A stretch of 64,000 nucleotides of DNA from Methylobacterium soli (GCF_008806385.1 NZ_VZZK01000020.1:43677-107676); one strand, 5' to 3'. Shown: positions 25,859-35,183, counted from the first letter of the stretch. Program-made: numbers and translations. The notes: generated by a model not told the origin, from the sequence alone.

Positions 25859-28113
25859 CCGACGACCTTGGCGAGCGCCGGGCGCTCCGCCGCCCCGATT
25901 GCGGCCGGGAACTCGACGCGCACGCAGGTGCCCTCCCCGGGCCGGCTCGTCAGCGCGATGCGGCCGCCGAGCTTGGCGGTGACGAGGTTGTGGACGATGT
26001 GCATGCCGAGCCCCGTGCTGCCGCGCGAGCGGGCGGTGGTGAAGAACGGGTCGAAGATCCGCTCCAGGTTCTCGGGCGGGATGCCGCGCCCGTCATCGGC
26101 GATCTCGAGGCGGATCAGGCCGGCGCCGGCCTCCGCCACACTCACGCGGATCGTCCCGGGCCGGCCGGGCGCGAAGCCGTGCACCACCGCGTTGGTGATG
26201 CAATTCGTGACCACCTGCGCCAGCGCCCCCGGATTGGTGTCGACGGTGAGCGGCGGGCAGGTGCGGATGACGGCGTGCCCGCCCTGGCGCAGGAGCGGCT
26301 TCAGGCTCGCCAGGAGCTCGTCGAGCCAGGTGTCGAGGGGAAAGCGCCGCTGCTCGTCGCTGACCCGGTCGACCGCCACCTGCTTGAAGCCGTGGACGAG
26401 GTCGGCGGCCCGGGCGAGATTGGTGCAGAGGAGGGCCGCCCCCTCCTGCACCCGCTCGACGTAGCGGGTCAGCCGCGCGCGCGAGAGCTGGCCGGAAGCG
26501 AGCGTCGCCTGGAAGCCCCGGGTCTCGTCGCGCACCACCGTGGCGGTGGTGAGCGCGAGCCCGAGCGGCGTGTTGATCTCGTGGGCGACGCCGGCCACGA
26601 GCTGACCGAGGGAGGCGAGCTTCTCGGCGCGGATCAGGTCGGCCTGGGCCTGCCGCAGCTCGACCAGGGCCGCGTCGGCCTGGTCCTTGGCGCGGCGCAG
26701 GGCCTGCTCGCGCCGGGCGATCTCGGTGACGAAGAAGTTCGTGGCGCGGGCGATGTCGCCGAGCTCGTCCCCCCGGCGCAGGCCGCTCACCAGCCCGCCC
26801 GCCGGATTGGCGGCGAGCGCGATCATGTCGCCCTGGAGCTGGCGCAGGGGCGTCGTGATGGCGCGCGCCACCGCGAGCGCCACCAGAGTGCCGATCAGGA
26901 GCCCGGCCGCCGCCCCCGCGAGCAGGATCTGCCGGATCGAGGCGCCGAAGCGCTCGGCATCGCCGATGAAGACGTCGTTGAGGTTCTGGGCGCTGGCGCT
27001 CATGGCGGCGGCGAGGCCGTCCATGTCGGCGAGCATCTCGGTCTGGCGCCGCAGGCCATCGATGGTGGTCGTCAGGCGCTTGCGCCAGCCGTCGACGGCA
27101 TCGATCATCTCGGCCTGGATCAGCGGCGAGATCGGCAGGGCCGCGGCCTTGGCGGAGAGCCGCTCGCCCTCCGCCAGCATGGCCTCGGCGGCGGGCGCGT
27201 CGCGCCGCACCAGGGCGTCGGCGGTGCGCTGCCCGAGCCGGAGCGTCGTGACCGCGATGTTCTGCGTCGCCTGCTCGGTCTCGTTCGCCTCGATCGCGTA
27301 GGTGAGGAGCTGGGCCACCTCCTCGTGCAGGGTGCGCTGGCCCGAGGAATCGATCTTGAGGAGGCGCTCGCCCCATTCGGCGAGGCCGGGCGCGGCCCCG
27401 CCCGCCTCCGCGGCGGCGAGCCCCTCGAGCTCCCCCGCCTCGCGCCCGCGCCCCTGCGCCCGGAGCGCGGCGGCAAGGCCCCGGGCCGCCTCGCGCAGGC
27501 GCGCGATCTCGGCGGGCGGGGCGCGGTCGCTCCGGGCGCGGTCGAGGGCGATCTCGGCGGCGGTGGCCCGCATGTCGTTGATCCCGGCCAGGACGTCGCG
27601 GGTCGCGCTGAGGCGCTGTACCTTCTCGCTGAGCGAGCGGACGAGATCGGCGTTCGAGGCCTGCTGACGCAGCCGCGCCCGGTCGGCAAGGTCGATCAGG
27701 CGCCCGGCGCGGGTCGCCATCTCGGCGATCAGCCCGTCATTCTCCCGGGTGACGCGGATGAAGGCGCGCATCCGCGCGACGTAGCGGTCGAGGGCGCCCT
27801 TGGCGGAGGCGATGCGGGCGGTCTGCTCGGCGGTGCGGACATAGGCCTTGAGGGCGTCGAGCCCGGTCCCGGCCTCCCCGGTGAGCGCCAGGAAGCGCTC
27901 GGCATGCGCCGCCCGGTCGGCGGCGCGCGCCTCGACGTAATCGTCCCGCACCATCCGGGCCAGGGCCAGCACGCGGTCGACCTGGCCGGCCACCACGGCG
28001 CCGCCGCGGGCGCGCTCCTCCTGCGCCAGCAGCAGCCAGCCCGCCAGCGCGATCGCGGCCGCGATCAGGATCGGGACGCCGCCGACGAGGAGGATCTTCC
28101 GACCGACCCGCAT
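25855..28113 (-). CDS. Membrane sensor histidine kinase
   Basis: A 752-residue hybrid-free kinase. A transmembrane helix at about residues 8-28 and a second near 395-415 enclose a long helical periplasmic sensor (about 365 residues), followed by HAMP (TTPLRQLQGD), a coiled coil, the H-box VAHEINTPLG with His511, N-box NCITNAVVHG, G1 DDGRGIP and F/G2 FDPFFTT and GSTGLGMHIV. All catalytic elements are present. No response regulator lies next to it. It is directly coupled to the downstream peptide-binding protein gene, suggesting that this protein or its ligand is the signal. Confidence 0.9.
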   Translation of the reverse strand: MRVGRKILLVGGVPILIAAAIALAGWLLLAQEERARGGAVVAGQVDRVLALARMVRDDYVEARAADRAAHAERFLALTGEAGTGLDALKAYVRTAEQTARIASAKGALDRYVARMRAFIRVTRENDGLIAEMATRAGRLIDLADRARLRQQASNADLVRSLSEKVQRLSATRDVLAGINDMRATAAEIALDRARSDRAPPAEIARLREAARGLAAALRAQGRGREAGELEGLAAAEAGGAAPGLAEWGERLLKIDSSGQRTLHEEVAQLLTYAIEANETEQATQNIAVTTLRLGQRTADALVRRDAPAAEAMLAEGERLSAKAAALPISPLIQAEMIDAVDGWRKRLTTTIDGLRRQTEMLADMDGLAAAMSASAQNLNDVFIGDAERFGASIRQILLAGAAAGLLIGTLVALAVARAITTPLRQLQGDMIALAANPAGGLVSGLRRGDELGDIARATNFFVTEIARREQALRRAKDQADAALVELRQAQADLIRAEKLASLGQLVAGVAHEINTPLGLALTTATVVRDETRGFQATLASGQLSRARLTRYVERVQEGAALLCTNLARAADLVHGFKQVAVDRVSDEQRRFPLDTWLDELLASLKPLLRQGGHAVIRTCPPLTVDTNPGALAQVVTNCITNAVVHGFAPGRPGTIRVSVAEAGAGLIRLEIADDGRGIPPENLERIFDPFFTTARSRGSTGLGMHIVHNLVTAKLGGRIALTSRPGEGTCVRVEFPAAIGAAERPALAKVVG

Positions 28114-28340
28114 CCAGGCTCCTCGCGCAACGCCGAACCGCCCCGTCGTTCCGATCCGGGAGCGAGGGCCGCGCCGGGCGTTTCGGGAGAGGCCCGGGAG
28201 GATCCGCCGAGCCGTGCCGCCAGTGTAAATCGTTCACGAGCCTGAGCAAGCGCGGGCCGAAACCTTGTTTTGCGGGCCGGCCGCCCCGCGCGGACGCCGT
28301 GACCCGGGATGGCGGCGGGCGATGTCGTGTCTTGGCAGGC

Positions 28341-28619
28341 TCAGGGGCTGACGAGGGTCTTGTGCGTGACCTTGGCGGCGGCGGCGCGGCCCTGGCCCGA
28401 AGCTTTGGAGGGGCGCGGCCCCGTTCGCGAAGACTTCGCGCCGGATCGGCCGCGCTGTCCGGTCTCGCCTGCGGGCGAGACCCCGCCCGGCCCGGCGCCG
28501 AAGCGCTCCGCGAGGCTCGGGCTCGCCGGGGCGGGCACGAGGCTCCCGTGCAGGACCTGGCGCAGGCGCGCGAGGGCATCCGGATCGGCGTTCAGGAGAT
28601 CTTGCGAGAAGTGGGACAT
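28341..28619 (-). CDS. Hypothetical basic small protein
   Basis: A 92-residue protein not assigned to a family. The first 40 residues (SHFSQDLLNADPDALARLRQ) could fold as helices; the rest is Gly/Ser/Arg/Lys-rich and likely disordered. Ribosome site is weak (GGATCCGGA). Retained because the N terminus has normal amino-acid composition and no other frame here is better; could be spurious. Confidence 0.4.
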   Translation of the reverse strand: MSHFSQDLLNADPDALARLRQVLHGSLVPAPASPSLAERFGAGPGGVSPAGETGQRGRSGAKSSRTGPRPSKASGQGRAAAAKVTHKTLVSP

Positions 28620-28729
28620 GGCGAACGTCCGGATCCTGGGCGGGGCGCTGGCAGCCTGCGGCCGCTCCCGTTGCGGGCGGCCTCAGGGATTGTGTCGAAT
28701 TGCGCCGACCGCCTCGATTTCGGGGAGCC

Positions 28730-29017
28730 TCAGCGCAGGCCGGGCCCGCGCGCCGGCGAAGCGGGGGCCGCCTCGCCGAGGGCGATGAGCCGGACGGGGC
28801 GCGCCCCGGCCGCGGCCGCGCAGGCGGCCGGAATGAAGGGCCACGCGGCCTGCCGGCAGGCCGCGCCCGCGACAGGAGCAGCGACCGGGGCCGTGGCGAC
28901 CGGAGCCGTGACGGCCGGAGCCGCGAGCGCCGGGGCATTCCCGGTTCCCGCCATGGTCAGCACGAGGCCGGCCGCGAGGGCTGCGCTGACGCAGCTCAGT
29001 GGAACGAAGATCGACAT
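28730..29017 (-). CDS. Small secreted protein
   Basis: A 95-residue exported protein: signal peptide about residues 1-32 (CVSAALAAGLVLTMAGTGNA...), an Ala/Val/Pro repeat region, then a Cys pair in CRQAAWPFIPAAC that probably forms a disulfide. Short periplasmic proteins with a C-x-x-x-WP-x-I-x-x-x-C core are common in Hyphomicrobiales and have no known function. The start at 29017 is supported by a GGGAGGG ribosome site. Confidence 0.65.
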   Translation of the reverse strand: MSIFVPLSCVSAALAAGLVLTMAGTGNAPALAAPAVTAPVATAPVAAPVAGAACRQAAWPFIPAACAAAAGARPVRLIALGEAAPASPARGPGLR

Positions 29018-29125
29018 GATAACCCTCCCAGCTTCGTTGAGCCGTTCCCGGGGCTCCCTCTAAGGGTGCTGCATGTCCGCAGTTTTGCGTCGCGCGTCAC
29101 AGGATCCCGGGACTAGGCCCCGAAT

Positions 29126-29153
29126 TGTTGCGTCGCGCCCCCACGACGCAACA
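29126..29153. promoter_or_regulatory. Inverted repeat in the divergent intergenic region
   Basis: Perfect 10-base arms TGTTGCGTCG / CGACGCAACA with an 8-base loop. A second TTGCGTCGCG lies 43 bases to the left (29085). It sits between the secreted-protein gene (leftward) and the hypothetical gene at 29316 (rightward); could be an operator or a transcript hairpin. Confidence 0.35.
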
Positions 29154-29315
29154 TGACGCGGTCGGGCGTCCCCGCGGGCGGGCCCCGCTGAGGCAATTCG
29201 CCGAGGGATGCCGGCGGCCCCGACCCTTGGCGGGGGGGGCGGGCTGATCTATCCCGAATGCCCGTCGGAAGCGGTCCCGCAGAGGCCGCACGCGAGAACG
29301 AGGAATCCGCCCAGG

Positions 29316-29750
29316 ATGCGCCGCTTCATCTCCCCCGCCCTCGGCCTGGCCGCGGGGCTCGCCGCCGCGCTGCCCGCGCAGAGCCAGATCCGCAACGCGC
29401 CGGCGCCGCGCGCGCTCGAATTCGCCGCCTACATCTTCGCCGCCTCGAATGTCTGCGGCTACCGCATCGGCACCGAGCAATTCGAGGCGCTTCTCGCCAA
29501 GCAGAATACCCGCTCGGAGGATGTCGGCCCGCGCGGTCCCTTCGGCAACCGGGTGCAGACGATGTTCGCCCTGATGTCGAACCAGATGGCGCTGAACCGC
29601 GAGAAGGCCTGCCTCGCGGTGGCGGGCGAGTACGGCCCCGAGGGCAACGTCGCCAAGAACGTGCTGTTGCCGGCGGGCACCGAGCCGGCCGCCCCGAATG
29701 CCGGGACACCCGCGGGCGAGGCGCCCCCGGCCGCCAAGCCGGCGCAATAG
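29316..29750 (+). CDS. Hypothetical secreted protein
   Basis: A 144-residue protein with a signal peptide (FISPALGLAAGLAAALPAQSQ), a compact domain (ALEFAAYIFAASNVCGYRIG through MALNREKACLAVAGEYGPEG) with two Cys that may pair, and a Pro/Ala-rich tail. No family recognised. The ATG at 29316 is chosen because the signal peptide begins there. It precedes the FAD oxidase gene by 74 bases on the same strand. Confidence 0.6.
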   Translation: MRRFISPALGLAAGLAAALPAQSQIRNAPAPRALEFAAYIFAASNVCGYRIGTEQFEALLAKQNTRSEDVGPRGPFGNRVQTMFALMSNQMALNREKACLAVAGEYGPEGNVAKNVLLPAGTEPAAPNAGTPAGEAPPAAKPAQ

Positions 29751-29824
29751 GCTCTCCCGCGGGCTCGGCCCAACCTCCGGCGCCTGATAAGACGGGCCCG
29801 GAGTGCCTGCCAGGGACAGTGCCG

Positions 29825-31249
29825 ATGCCCGACGACATCCTCGAACCGTTCCGCGCGCTGCTGGGCGAGGGAGGCGTGCTCACCGCGCCCGACATGCTGG
29901 CGCGCTACACCCTCGATCATCGCGCGCTGATGCAAGGCGAGACCCCGGCCGTCTTGCGCCCGCGCGCGGTGGAGGAGGTGCAGGGCCTCGTGCGCCTCGC
30001 GCGCCGGCACGGCTTCGGCCTCGTGCCCCAGGGCGGCAATACCGGCTATGTCGGCGGCGCCACCCCCGAGCCCGGCCGGCGCCAGCTCGTCGTCAGCCTC
30101 GAGCGCATGGCCCGCATCCGCGCAATCGACCCCCTCAACTTCACCCTCGCCTGCGACGCGGGCGCGGTTCTGGCCGACGCGCAGGCGGCGGCGGCCGCGC
30201 ATGACCTGCTCCTGCCCCTCAGCCTCGGCTCCGAGGGCAGCTGCCGCCTCGGCGGCAATCTCGGCACCAATGCGGGCGGCCTGCAGGTGCTGCGCTACGG
30301 CATGACCCGCGACCTCGTCCTCGGCCTCGAGGTGGTGCTGCCGGATGCCAGCCTGTTCACCGACATGCGCTCCTTGCGCAAGAACAACATCGGCATCGAC
30401 CCGAAGCAGCTCTTCATCGGCGCCGAGGGGACGCTCGGCATCATCACGGGCGTGGTGCTGAAGCTGTGGCCGGCGCAATCCTTCCGGGCGACCGCGTGGC
30501 TGCAGCTCGCCGAGGGTGCGCCGCTCCCCGAGATCAGCGCCCTGGTGCGCCGGGAGAGCGCGGACCTCGCCACCACCTTCGAGCTGATCTCGGCCTCCTC
30601 GCTCGGCCTCGTCGCGGAGATGCGGGGCACCCCGATCGGCCTCCGGACCGGGCCGGGCGGCGCGGTGCTCCTCGAACTCCAGGCCTCCTCCGCCCGCATC
30701 CCCCTCGACGACGTGCTGATGGGCACCCTGGAACGCCTGATGGAGCAGGGGTGGGTCGAGGACGCGATCCTGGCCCAATCCGAGGCGCAGCGGCGGGAGA
30801 TGTGGACGATCCGCGAGACGATTCCCGAGGGCGAGAAGCACGCGGGCGGCTCGTTCAAGCACGACATCGCGGTGCCGGTCTCGCGGCTCACGGATTTCCT
30901 GGGGCAGGCCGGCCGGCTGCTGGCGGAGCGGATGCCGGATGTGCGGCTGTCGTTCTACGGCCATGTCGGCGACGGCAACATCCACTACAACCTGGTGGTG
31001 CCCAAGGGTGAGGACCGCCTCGCCTTCAGCCGCGCGGTCGAGGCCGGCATCGCCCACGACCTCTACGCCCTGGCGATCGGGCTCGGCGGCAGCTTCAGCG
31101 CCGAATACGGCATCGGCCGCTTCAAGCGCGATCTCCTGGCGCGCTACACCGACCCGGCGCGGCGCGCCCTCATGGCGACGCTGAAGCGCGGCATCGACCC
31201 GGACGGGGTGATGAACGCCGGCGCGATGCTGGAGGACGGGGCCGCTTGA
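29825..31249 (+). CDS. FAD-linked D-2-hydroxyacid dehydrogenase
   Basis: FAD-binding (PCMH-type) dehydrogenase of the D-lactate / D-2-hydroxyglutarate group, 474 residues. Seen: the FAD pyrophosphate loop LVPQGGNTGYVGGA near residue 70, GGNLGTNAGGLQVLRYG near residue 140, IGAEGTLGIITGVVLKLW, and the C-terminal GHVGDGNIHYN. The late motif S-x-E-H-G-I-G of the family reads SAEYGIG here, with Tyr428 in place of His. ATG 29825 follows AGGGA. Substrate undetermined; presumably passes electrons to a flavoprotein or the quinone pool. Confidence 0.88.
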   Translation: MPDDILEPFRALLGEGGVLTAPDMLARYTLDHRALMQGETPAVLRPRAVEEVQGLVRLARRHGFGLVPQGGNTGYVGGATPEPGRRQLVVSLERMARIRAIDPLNFTLACDAGAVLADAQAAAAAHDLLLPLSLGSEGSCRLGGNLGTNAGGLQVLRYGMTRDLVLGLEVVLPDASLFTDMRSLRKNNIGIDPKQLFIGAEGTLGIITGVVLKLWPAQSFRATAWLQLAEGAPLPEISALVRRESADLATTFELISASSLGLVAEMRGTPIGLRTGPGGAVLLELQASSARIPLDDVLMGTLERLMEQGWVEDAILAQSEAQRREMWTIRETIPEGEKHAGGSFKHDIAVPVSRLTDFLGQAGRLLAERMPDVRLSFYGHVGDGNIHYNLVVPKGEDRLAFSRAVEAGIAHDLYALAIGLGGSFSAEYGIGRFKRDLLARYTDPARRALMATLKRGIDPDGVMNAGAMLEDGAA

Positions 31250-31354
31250 TTGCCGGGGCTGCCGGCGCGCCCGCGGCGCCCCGGACTGACGGCGTGGAAC
31301 GGGAGCATCCCATCACGAACGCTCTCGGCGGTCGCCCCGCGACGGAACGTCCCC

Positions 31355-31753
31355 TCAGGCCTGCGGCAGGTCCGGGGTGATGCCGAGGGCGTCGAGGCCT
31401 TCGTCGAGGAGGTCGCCGGCATCCGGGGAGCCCAGCAGCTCGCGCGCGGCGCCCTCGCCGGCGGCCTCGCGCTCGCGGGCGAAGCGGACCGCCTCGCCCC
31501 ACTCCTCCGGCTCCATGTCGCCGCGCCCGATATAGAGGAGGGCGAGGAGGCTCGCCCGCTCGTCGTCGTTGAGGCCGGCGATCATGCTGCGCACCTCGTC
31601 CTCGGTGGCGTCGTCGGTGCCCGAGACGAGGACGTCGGTGGACCCGTCGTCGATCGGGTTCGAGCCCGAATCCGGATCGGTCTCGCCTTCCTTCACGTCG
31701 ATCGCCCGCAGCCGCAGGATGATCTCGGTGACCTTGTCGACGGCGATGTCCAT
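31355..31753 (-). CDS. DUF3775 family protein
   Basis: A 132-residue acidic protein. The C-terminal half (AGLNDDERASLLALLYIGRG, AREREAAGEGAARELLGSP, LLDEGLDALG) fits the DUF3775 pattern; the first 50 residues are Asp/Glu-rich and variable. Function unknown, no export signal. The ATG at 31753 follows a clear AGGAG site. The frame continues open for another 2.6 kb upstream against dapB and its neighbour, which is shadow only. Confidence 0.75.
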   Translation of the reverse strand: MDIAVDKVTEIILRLRAIDVKEGETDPDSGSNPIDDGSTDVLVSGTDDATEDEVRSMIAGLNDDERASLLALLYIGRGDMEPEEWGEAVRFAREREAAGEGAARELLGSPDAGDLLDEGLDALGITPDLPQA

Positions 31754-31939
31754 GGGCGACTCCTGATGCGGGTGGGCCGAACGGGCCCGGCGCACCGACA
31801 ACACCTGAGGGCCCGCGCGGTTCGGCGGGACCCGCGCATCTTCTCCGGCCCGCCGGTCCCGGTTCCTCTGACCCGGCTCGGGCGGCATCGTCGGCGCGCG
31901 GTCCTTTTCCCGGGCCGGCGGCGCGCTAACTCGGCTGTC

Positions 31940-33514
31940 GTGTCGACCGCCCTTTCCCTCCCCGCGCTCCTGTCCCCTCCCCGCCTCGCCCGCGCCGGCC
32001 TGCGCCTCGGCGCCGTGCTGGCTGCCGCGGCCTGGGCGCTGCCAGCGCGGGCGCAAGGCGATGCGGCGCCGACCTGCTTCCTCACCGGCGGCGGGGCGCT
32101 GGAGATCTGCCGCGGCGGCGGCGAGGCCGAGGGCGTGTTGTTCACGCCCCGCCCCTGTGAATTTGCCGGCAATGTCCAGCTTCTGCGCCTCACCGGCATC
32201 ACGGGCGCGCCGGGCCCGCTCCAGGCGGTCTACCAGGGCGAGACGCCGGCCGAGGCCCGGCGCGGCGGCGAGGCCTGCGCGGCGCGGCGCGCGACGAATC
32301 CCCTCGATGGCGGCTCCGTGCGCTCGGGCCGCCTGCCCGAGCAGCTCGCCACCACGATGCCGCCGACCCGTCACCGCCTCTGGGAGATGGCCCGGGCGGT
32401 CGCCAGATCCGAGACCCGCGCCGAGACCCGCGCCGAGGCCCGGCGCGAGCGCCGCCGCGGCACGCGCGGGCGCCCCGAGGCCGCCGCGGCCATGCCGGCC
32501 GCGGAGCCGGCGGCCGAGGGGATCGCGGCCCGCAACCCGATGGTGATCACCGGCCGCGACTGGGCGGGGGACGAGTATTACTACGTGTTCCTGCTCGCCA
32601 CCGCACAGACCGAGGGCGGCAACCGCCACGTCCTGATCCAGGCGCGCACCTTCGATTTCGAGCGGTTCGACATCCGGAGCAAGGAAGCGGCGTCCAAGCA
32701 AGCGGCGCTTCAGGAAACCGGGAGCCGGGAAGCGGATGGCGCGCTCGTCTGGACGCCGTTCCTGCCCGAGGACGAGGACAAGCCCCGGGGGCGGCGCCGC
32801 AGCCGCGAGGCCGGCAACCCGAGCCCGAGCGCGGTGATCGACGAGGCGGGCAAGCCCATCATCGGCAACTGCCCCGGCCAGGGCTTCGACACTCACGGCC
32901 TCGTCGGCTCGATCAGCGTGGTCGATCAGCTCTACCACTACTTCTACACCGATGTGCTGCCGGCTGATTGCAACGAGCCGGCGCTGAAGCGGCGCATGGG
33001 CCTGTACCTGCGCACCAGCCGCGACCTTGCCGGCGACCGGGTCTGGTCGGCCCCGCGCCTCGTGGCCGAGCCGCTGCCCGCCCAGAGCCTCGTGCGGATC
33101 GCCAAGGCCAAGGGCATGGACCGCTGGGCCGTGTCCTATGCCTGCAACCGCCCCGCCAACGCGCCGGGCGGCCCGGTCGCGGATCTCTGCGTGCAATACA
33201 CTCCCGACCTCTCCGTCGGCTCGCTCGCGAGCCTGACCTGGTTTGCCGCGCCCGTCACCGCCATGCGCTCGCCGGCCTATCTCGGCCTGCGCTCCGGCGG
33301 GGACGGCAGCGGGCGCTTCGGGCGCAGCCAGCATTTCTGGATGACCGACCGCTACGGCAACCTCGACACCCCGGCGAGCTTCCCGGCCAAGGCGGGTTTC
33401 CTGACCTGGCTCGACCGCCTCGCCCCGGGCCAGGAGGGCACCGGCGCCTCCACGGTGTTCGGCCGCCCGGTCTATTGGGGCACGTGGTCGGTGCGCCAGG
33501 TCGGGGCGAAGTAG
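31940..33514 (+). CDS. Hypothetical secreted protein, possible beta-propeller
   Basis: A 524-residue exported protein of unknown function. A GTG at 31940 opens an N terminus with a signal peptide (GAVLAAAAWALPARAQG). A Arg/Glu/Ala-rich linker occupies about residues 155-190. The remainder alternates short aromatic strands (DEYYYVFLLA, QLYHYFYTDV, RRMGLYLRTS, SQHFWMTDRYG, VYWGTWSVRQ) in the manner of sugar-hydrolase-like propellers, but no catalytic motif was identified and the resemblance is only structural. Several Cys may form disulfides. Confidence 0.6.
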   Translation: MSTALSLPALLSPPRLARAGLRLGAVLAAAAWALPARAQGDAAPTCFLTGGGALEICRGGGEAEGVLFTPRPCEFAGNVQLLRLTGITGAPGPLQAVYQGETPAEARRGGEACAARRATNPLDGGSVRSGRLPEQLATTMPPTRHRLWEMARAVARSETRAETRAEARRERRRGTRGRPEAAAAMPAAEPAAEGIAARNPMVITGRDWAGDEYYYVFLLATAQTEGGNRHVLIQARTFDFERFDIRSKEAASKQAALQETGSREADGALVWTPFLPEDEDKPRGRRRSREAGNPSPSAVIDEAGKPIIGNCPGQGFDTHGLVGSISVVDQLYHYFYTDVLPADCNEPALKRRMGLYLRTSRDLAGDRVWSAPRLVAEPLPAQSLVRIAKAKGMDRWAVSYACNRPANAPGGPVADLCVQYTPDLSVGSLASLTWFAAPVTAMRSPAYLGLRSGGDGSGRFGRSQHFWMTDRYGNLDTPASFPAKAGFLTWLDRLAPGQEGTGASTVFGRPVYWGTWSVRQVGAK

Positions 33515-33637
33515 GGCCGCTCCGCCGGAGGCGTCACAAGTCCCGCCGGAGGCTCGCGGAAGACCCGTCGAGGCTTGGCAGCCCCGCCCCGAGCCTGTAC
33601 CCCACCCCGACGCAACCGGATGAGAAGGCCAGGGGCA

Positions 33638-34435
33638 ATGCGGCTCGTCGTGGTGGGCGCCGACGGGCGCATGGGGCGGATGCTGATCCGCGCGGTGGCG
33701 GAATCCGAGGGCTGCACCCTGTCGGGGGCGATCGAGCGGGAAGGCTCGCCCGCGCTCGGGCAGGATGCCGGGACGCTCGCCGGGCTCCAGCCCCTCGGGG
33801 TGCCGGTCACGGACGACCCGCTTCCGGTCTTCGCCGCGGCCGAGGGCGTCCTCGACTTCACCACGCCCGCCGCCACCACGTTCTTCGCCGAGCTCGCCGC
33901 GCAGGCCCGGATCGTGCACGTGGTCGGCACCACGGGCCTGTCCGAGGCCGATCTGGGGAAGCTCGCGGCCGCCGCCCACCATGCCCGCATCGTACGCTCC
34001 GGCAACATGTCGCTCGGCGTCAACGTGCTGGCGGACCTCGTGCGCAAGGTCGCGGCGGCGCTCGATCCGAGTTTCGACATCGAGATCGTCGAGATGCACC
34101 ACCGCATGAAGGTCGATGCGCCCTCCGGCACCGCGCTGCTGCTCGGGGAGGCGGCGGCCGAGGGCCGCGGCGTGAGCCTGCCCGAGGTGCGCGTCTCCAC
34201 CCGCGACGGGCATACGGGCGCGCGCCGCCCCGGCGATATCGGCTTCGCCACCCTGCGGGGGGGCACGGTGGTGGGCGACCACAGCGTCACCTTCGCGGGG
34301 GCGGGGGAGCGCATCACCCTGAGCCACCACGCCGAGGATCGCGGCATCTTCGCCCGCGGCGCCGTGCGGGCGGCGCAATGGGCCTTCCCGCAGGCGCCCG
34401 GCTTCTACGACATGACAGACGTGCTCGGCCTGTAA
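33638..34435 (+). CDS. dapB: 4-Hydroxy-tetrahydrodipicolinate reductase
   Basis: NAD(P)H-dependent enzyme of the lysine/diaminopimelate pathway. The 265 residues begin with the nucleotide loop VVVGADGRMGRM and contain the catalytic block EMHHRMKVDAPSGTALLLGE, with the His pair and Lys expected for DapB, plus FAGAGERITLSHHAEDR. ATG 33638 has AGGGG 4 bases upstream. Followed 102 bases later by gpmA on the same strand. Confidence 0.97.
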   Translation: MRLVVVGADGRMGRMLIRAVAESEGCTLSGAIEREGSPALGQDAGTLAGLQPLGVPVTDDPLPVFAAAEGVLDFTTPAATTFFAELAAQARIVHVVGTTGLSEADLGKLAAAAHHARIVRSGNMSLGVNVLADLVRKVAAALDPSFDIEIVEMHHRMKVDAPSGTALLLGEAAAEGRGVSLPEVRVSTRDGHTGARRPGDIGFATLRGGTVVGDHSVTFAGAGERITLSHHAEDRGIFARGAVRAAQWAFPQAPGFYDMTDVLGL

Positions 34436-34537
34436 CCGCCTCCAAGCTTGGGCGCCGGTCGCGGCTCTGCTAGAGCCGGCGCAATGCCCTCCGGCTTCTG
34501 GCGCGAAGCCCTTCGGATCTCACAAGGAATCGTCCCG

Positions 34538-35173
34538 ATGGACCGCCTGCTCGTCCTCGCTCGCCACGGCCAGAGCGAGTGGAACCTGAAGAAGCTGTTC
34601 ACCGGCTGGCGCGACCCGGACCTGACGGATCTCGGCATCGAGGAGGCGCGCCAAGCCGGCCGCTGGCTCAAGGACCAGGGCTACGGCTTCGACGTCGCCT
34701 TCACGTCGAACCTGAAGCGGGCGCAGCGCACCTGCTCGCTGATCCTCGGCGAGATGGACCTCGCCGATATCGAGGTGGTCCGCTCGCAGGCTCTCAACGA
34801 GCGCGATTACGGCGACCTCTCGGGCCTCAACAAGGACGACGCGCGCGACCGCTGGGGCGCCGAGCAGGTGCATACGTGGCGCCGCTCCTACGACGTGCCC
34901 CCGCCCGGCGGCGAGAGCCTGAAGGACACCGCGGCCCGCGTGCTGCCCTACTATATCGAGACCATCCTGCCCCGCGTGATGGCGGGAGACCGGGTGCTGG
35001 TCGCCGCGCATGGCAACTCGCTGCGGGCCCTCGTGATGGTGCTCGACCGGATGACGCCCGCCACCATCGCGGGGCTCGAGATCGCCACCGGCATCCCGCT
35101 GGTCTACCGCCTCAAGGCCGACACCACCGTGCTGATGAAGACGGTGCTGGAGCGCGACATCGATCAGGAATGA
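34538..35173 (+). CDS. gpmA: 2,3-Bisphosphoglycerate-dependent phosphoglycerate mutase
   Basis: Glycolytic/gluconeogenic interconversion of 3- and 2-phosphoglycerate. 211 residues with the phosphohistidine motif LARHGQSEWN near the start, FTGWRDPDLTDLG, the Glu region LNERDYGDLSG, and the second His in AAHGNSLRALV. The length fits the short alphaproteobacterial form. ATG 34538 follows AAGGAAT. Confidence 0.96.
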   Translation: MDRLLVLARHGQSEWNLKKLFTGWRDPDLTDLGIEEARQAGRWLKDQGYGFDVAFTSNLKRAQRTCSLILGEMDLADIEVVRSQALNERDYGDLSGLNKDDARDRWGAEQVHTWRRSYDVPPPGGESLKDTAARVLPYYIETILPRVMAGDRVLVAAHGNSLRALVMVLDRMTPATIAGLEIATGIPLVYRLKADTTVLMKTVLERDIDQE

Positions 35174-35183
35174 GGCCGGCGGG

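Noticed and set aside
31754..34378. Upstream extension of the DUF3775 frame to over 1000 codons
   Set aside because: It runs antisense to dapB and the secreted propeller-like protein; the DUF3775 start at 31753 has a clear ribosome site.
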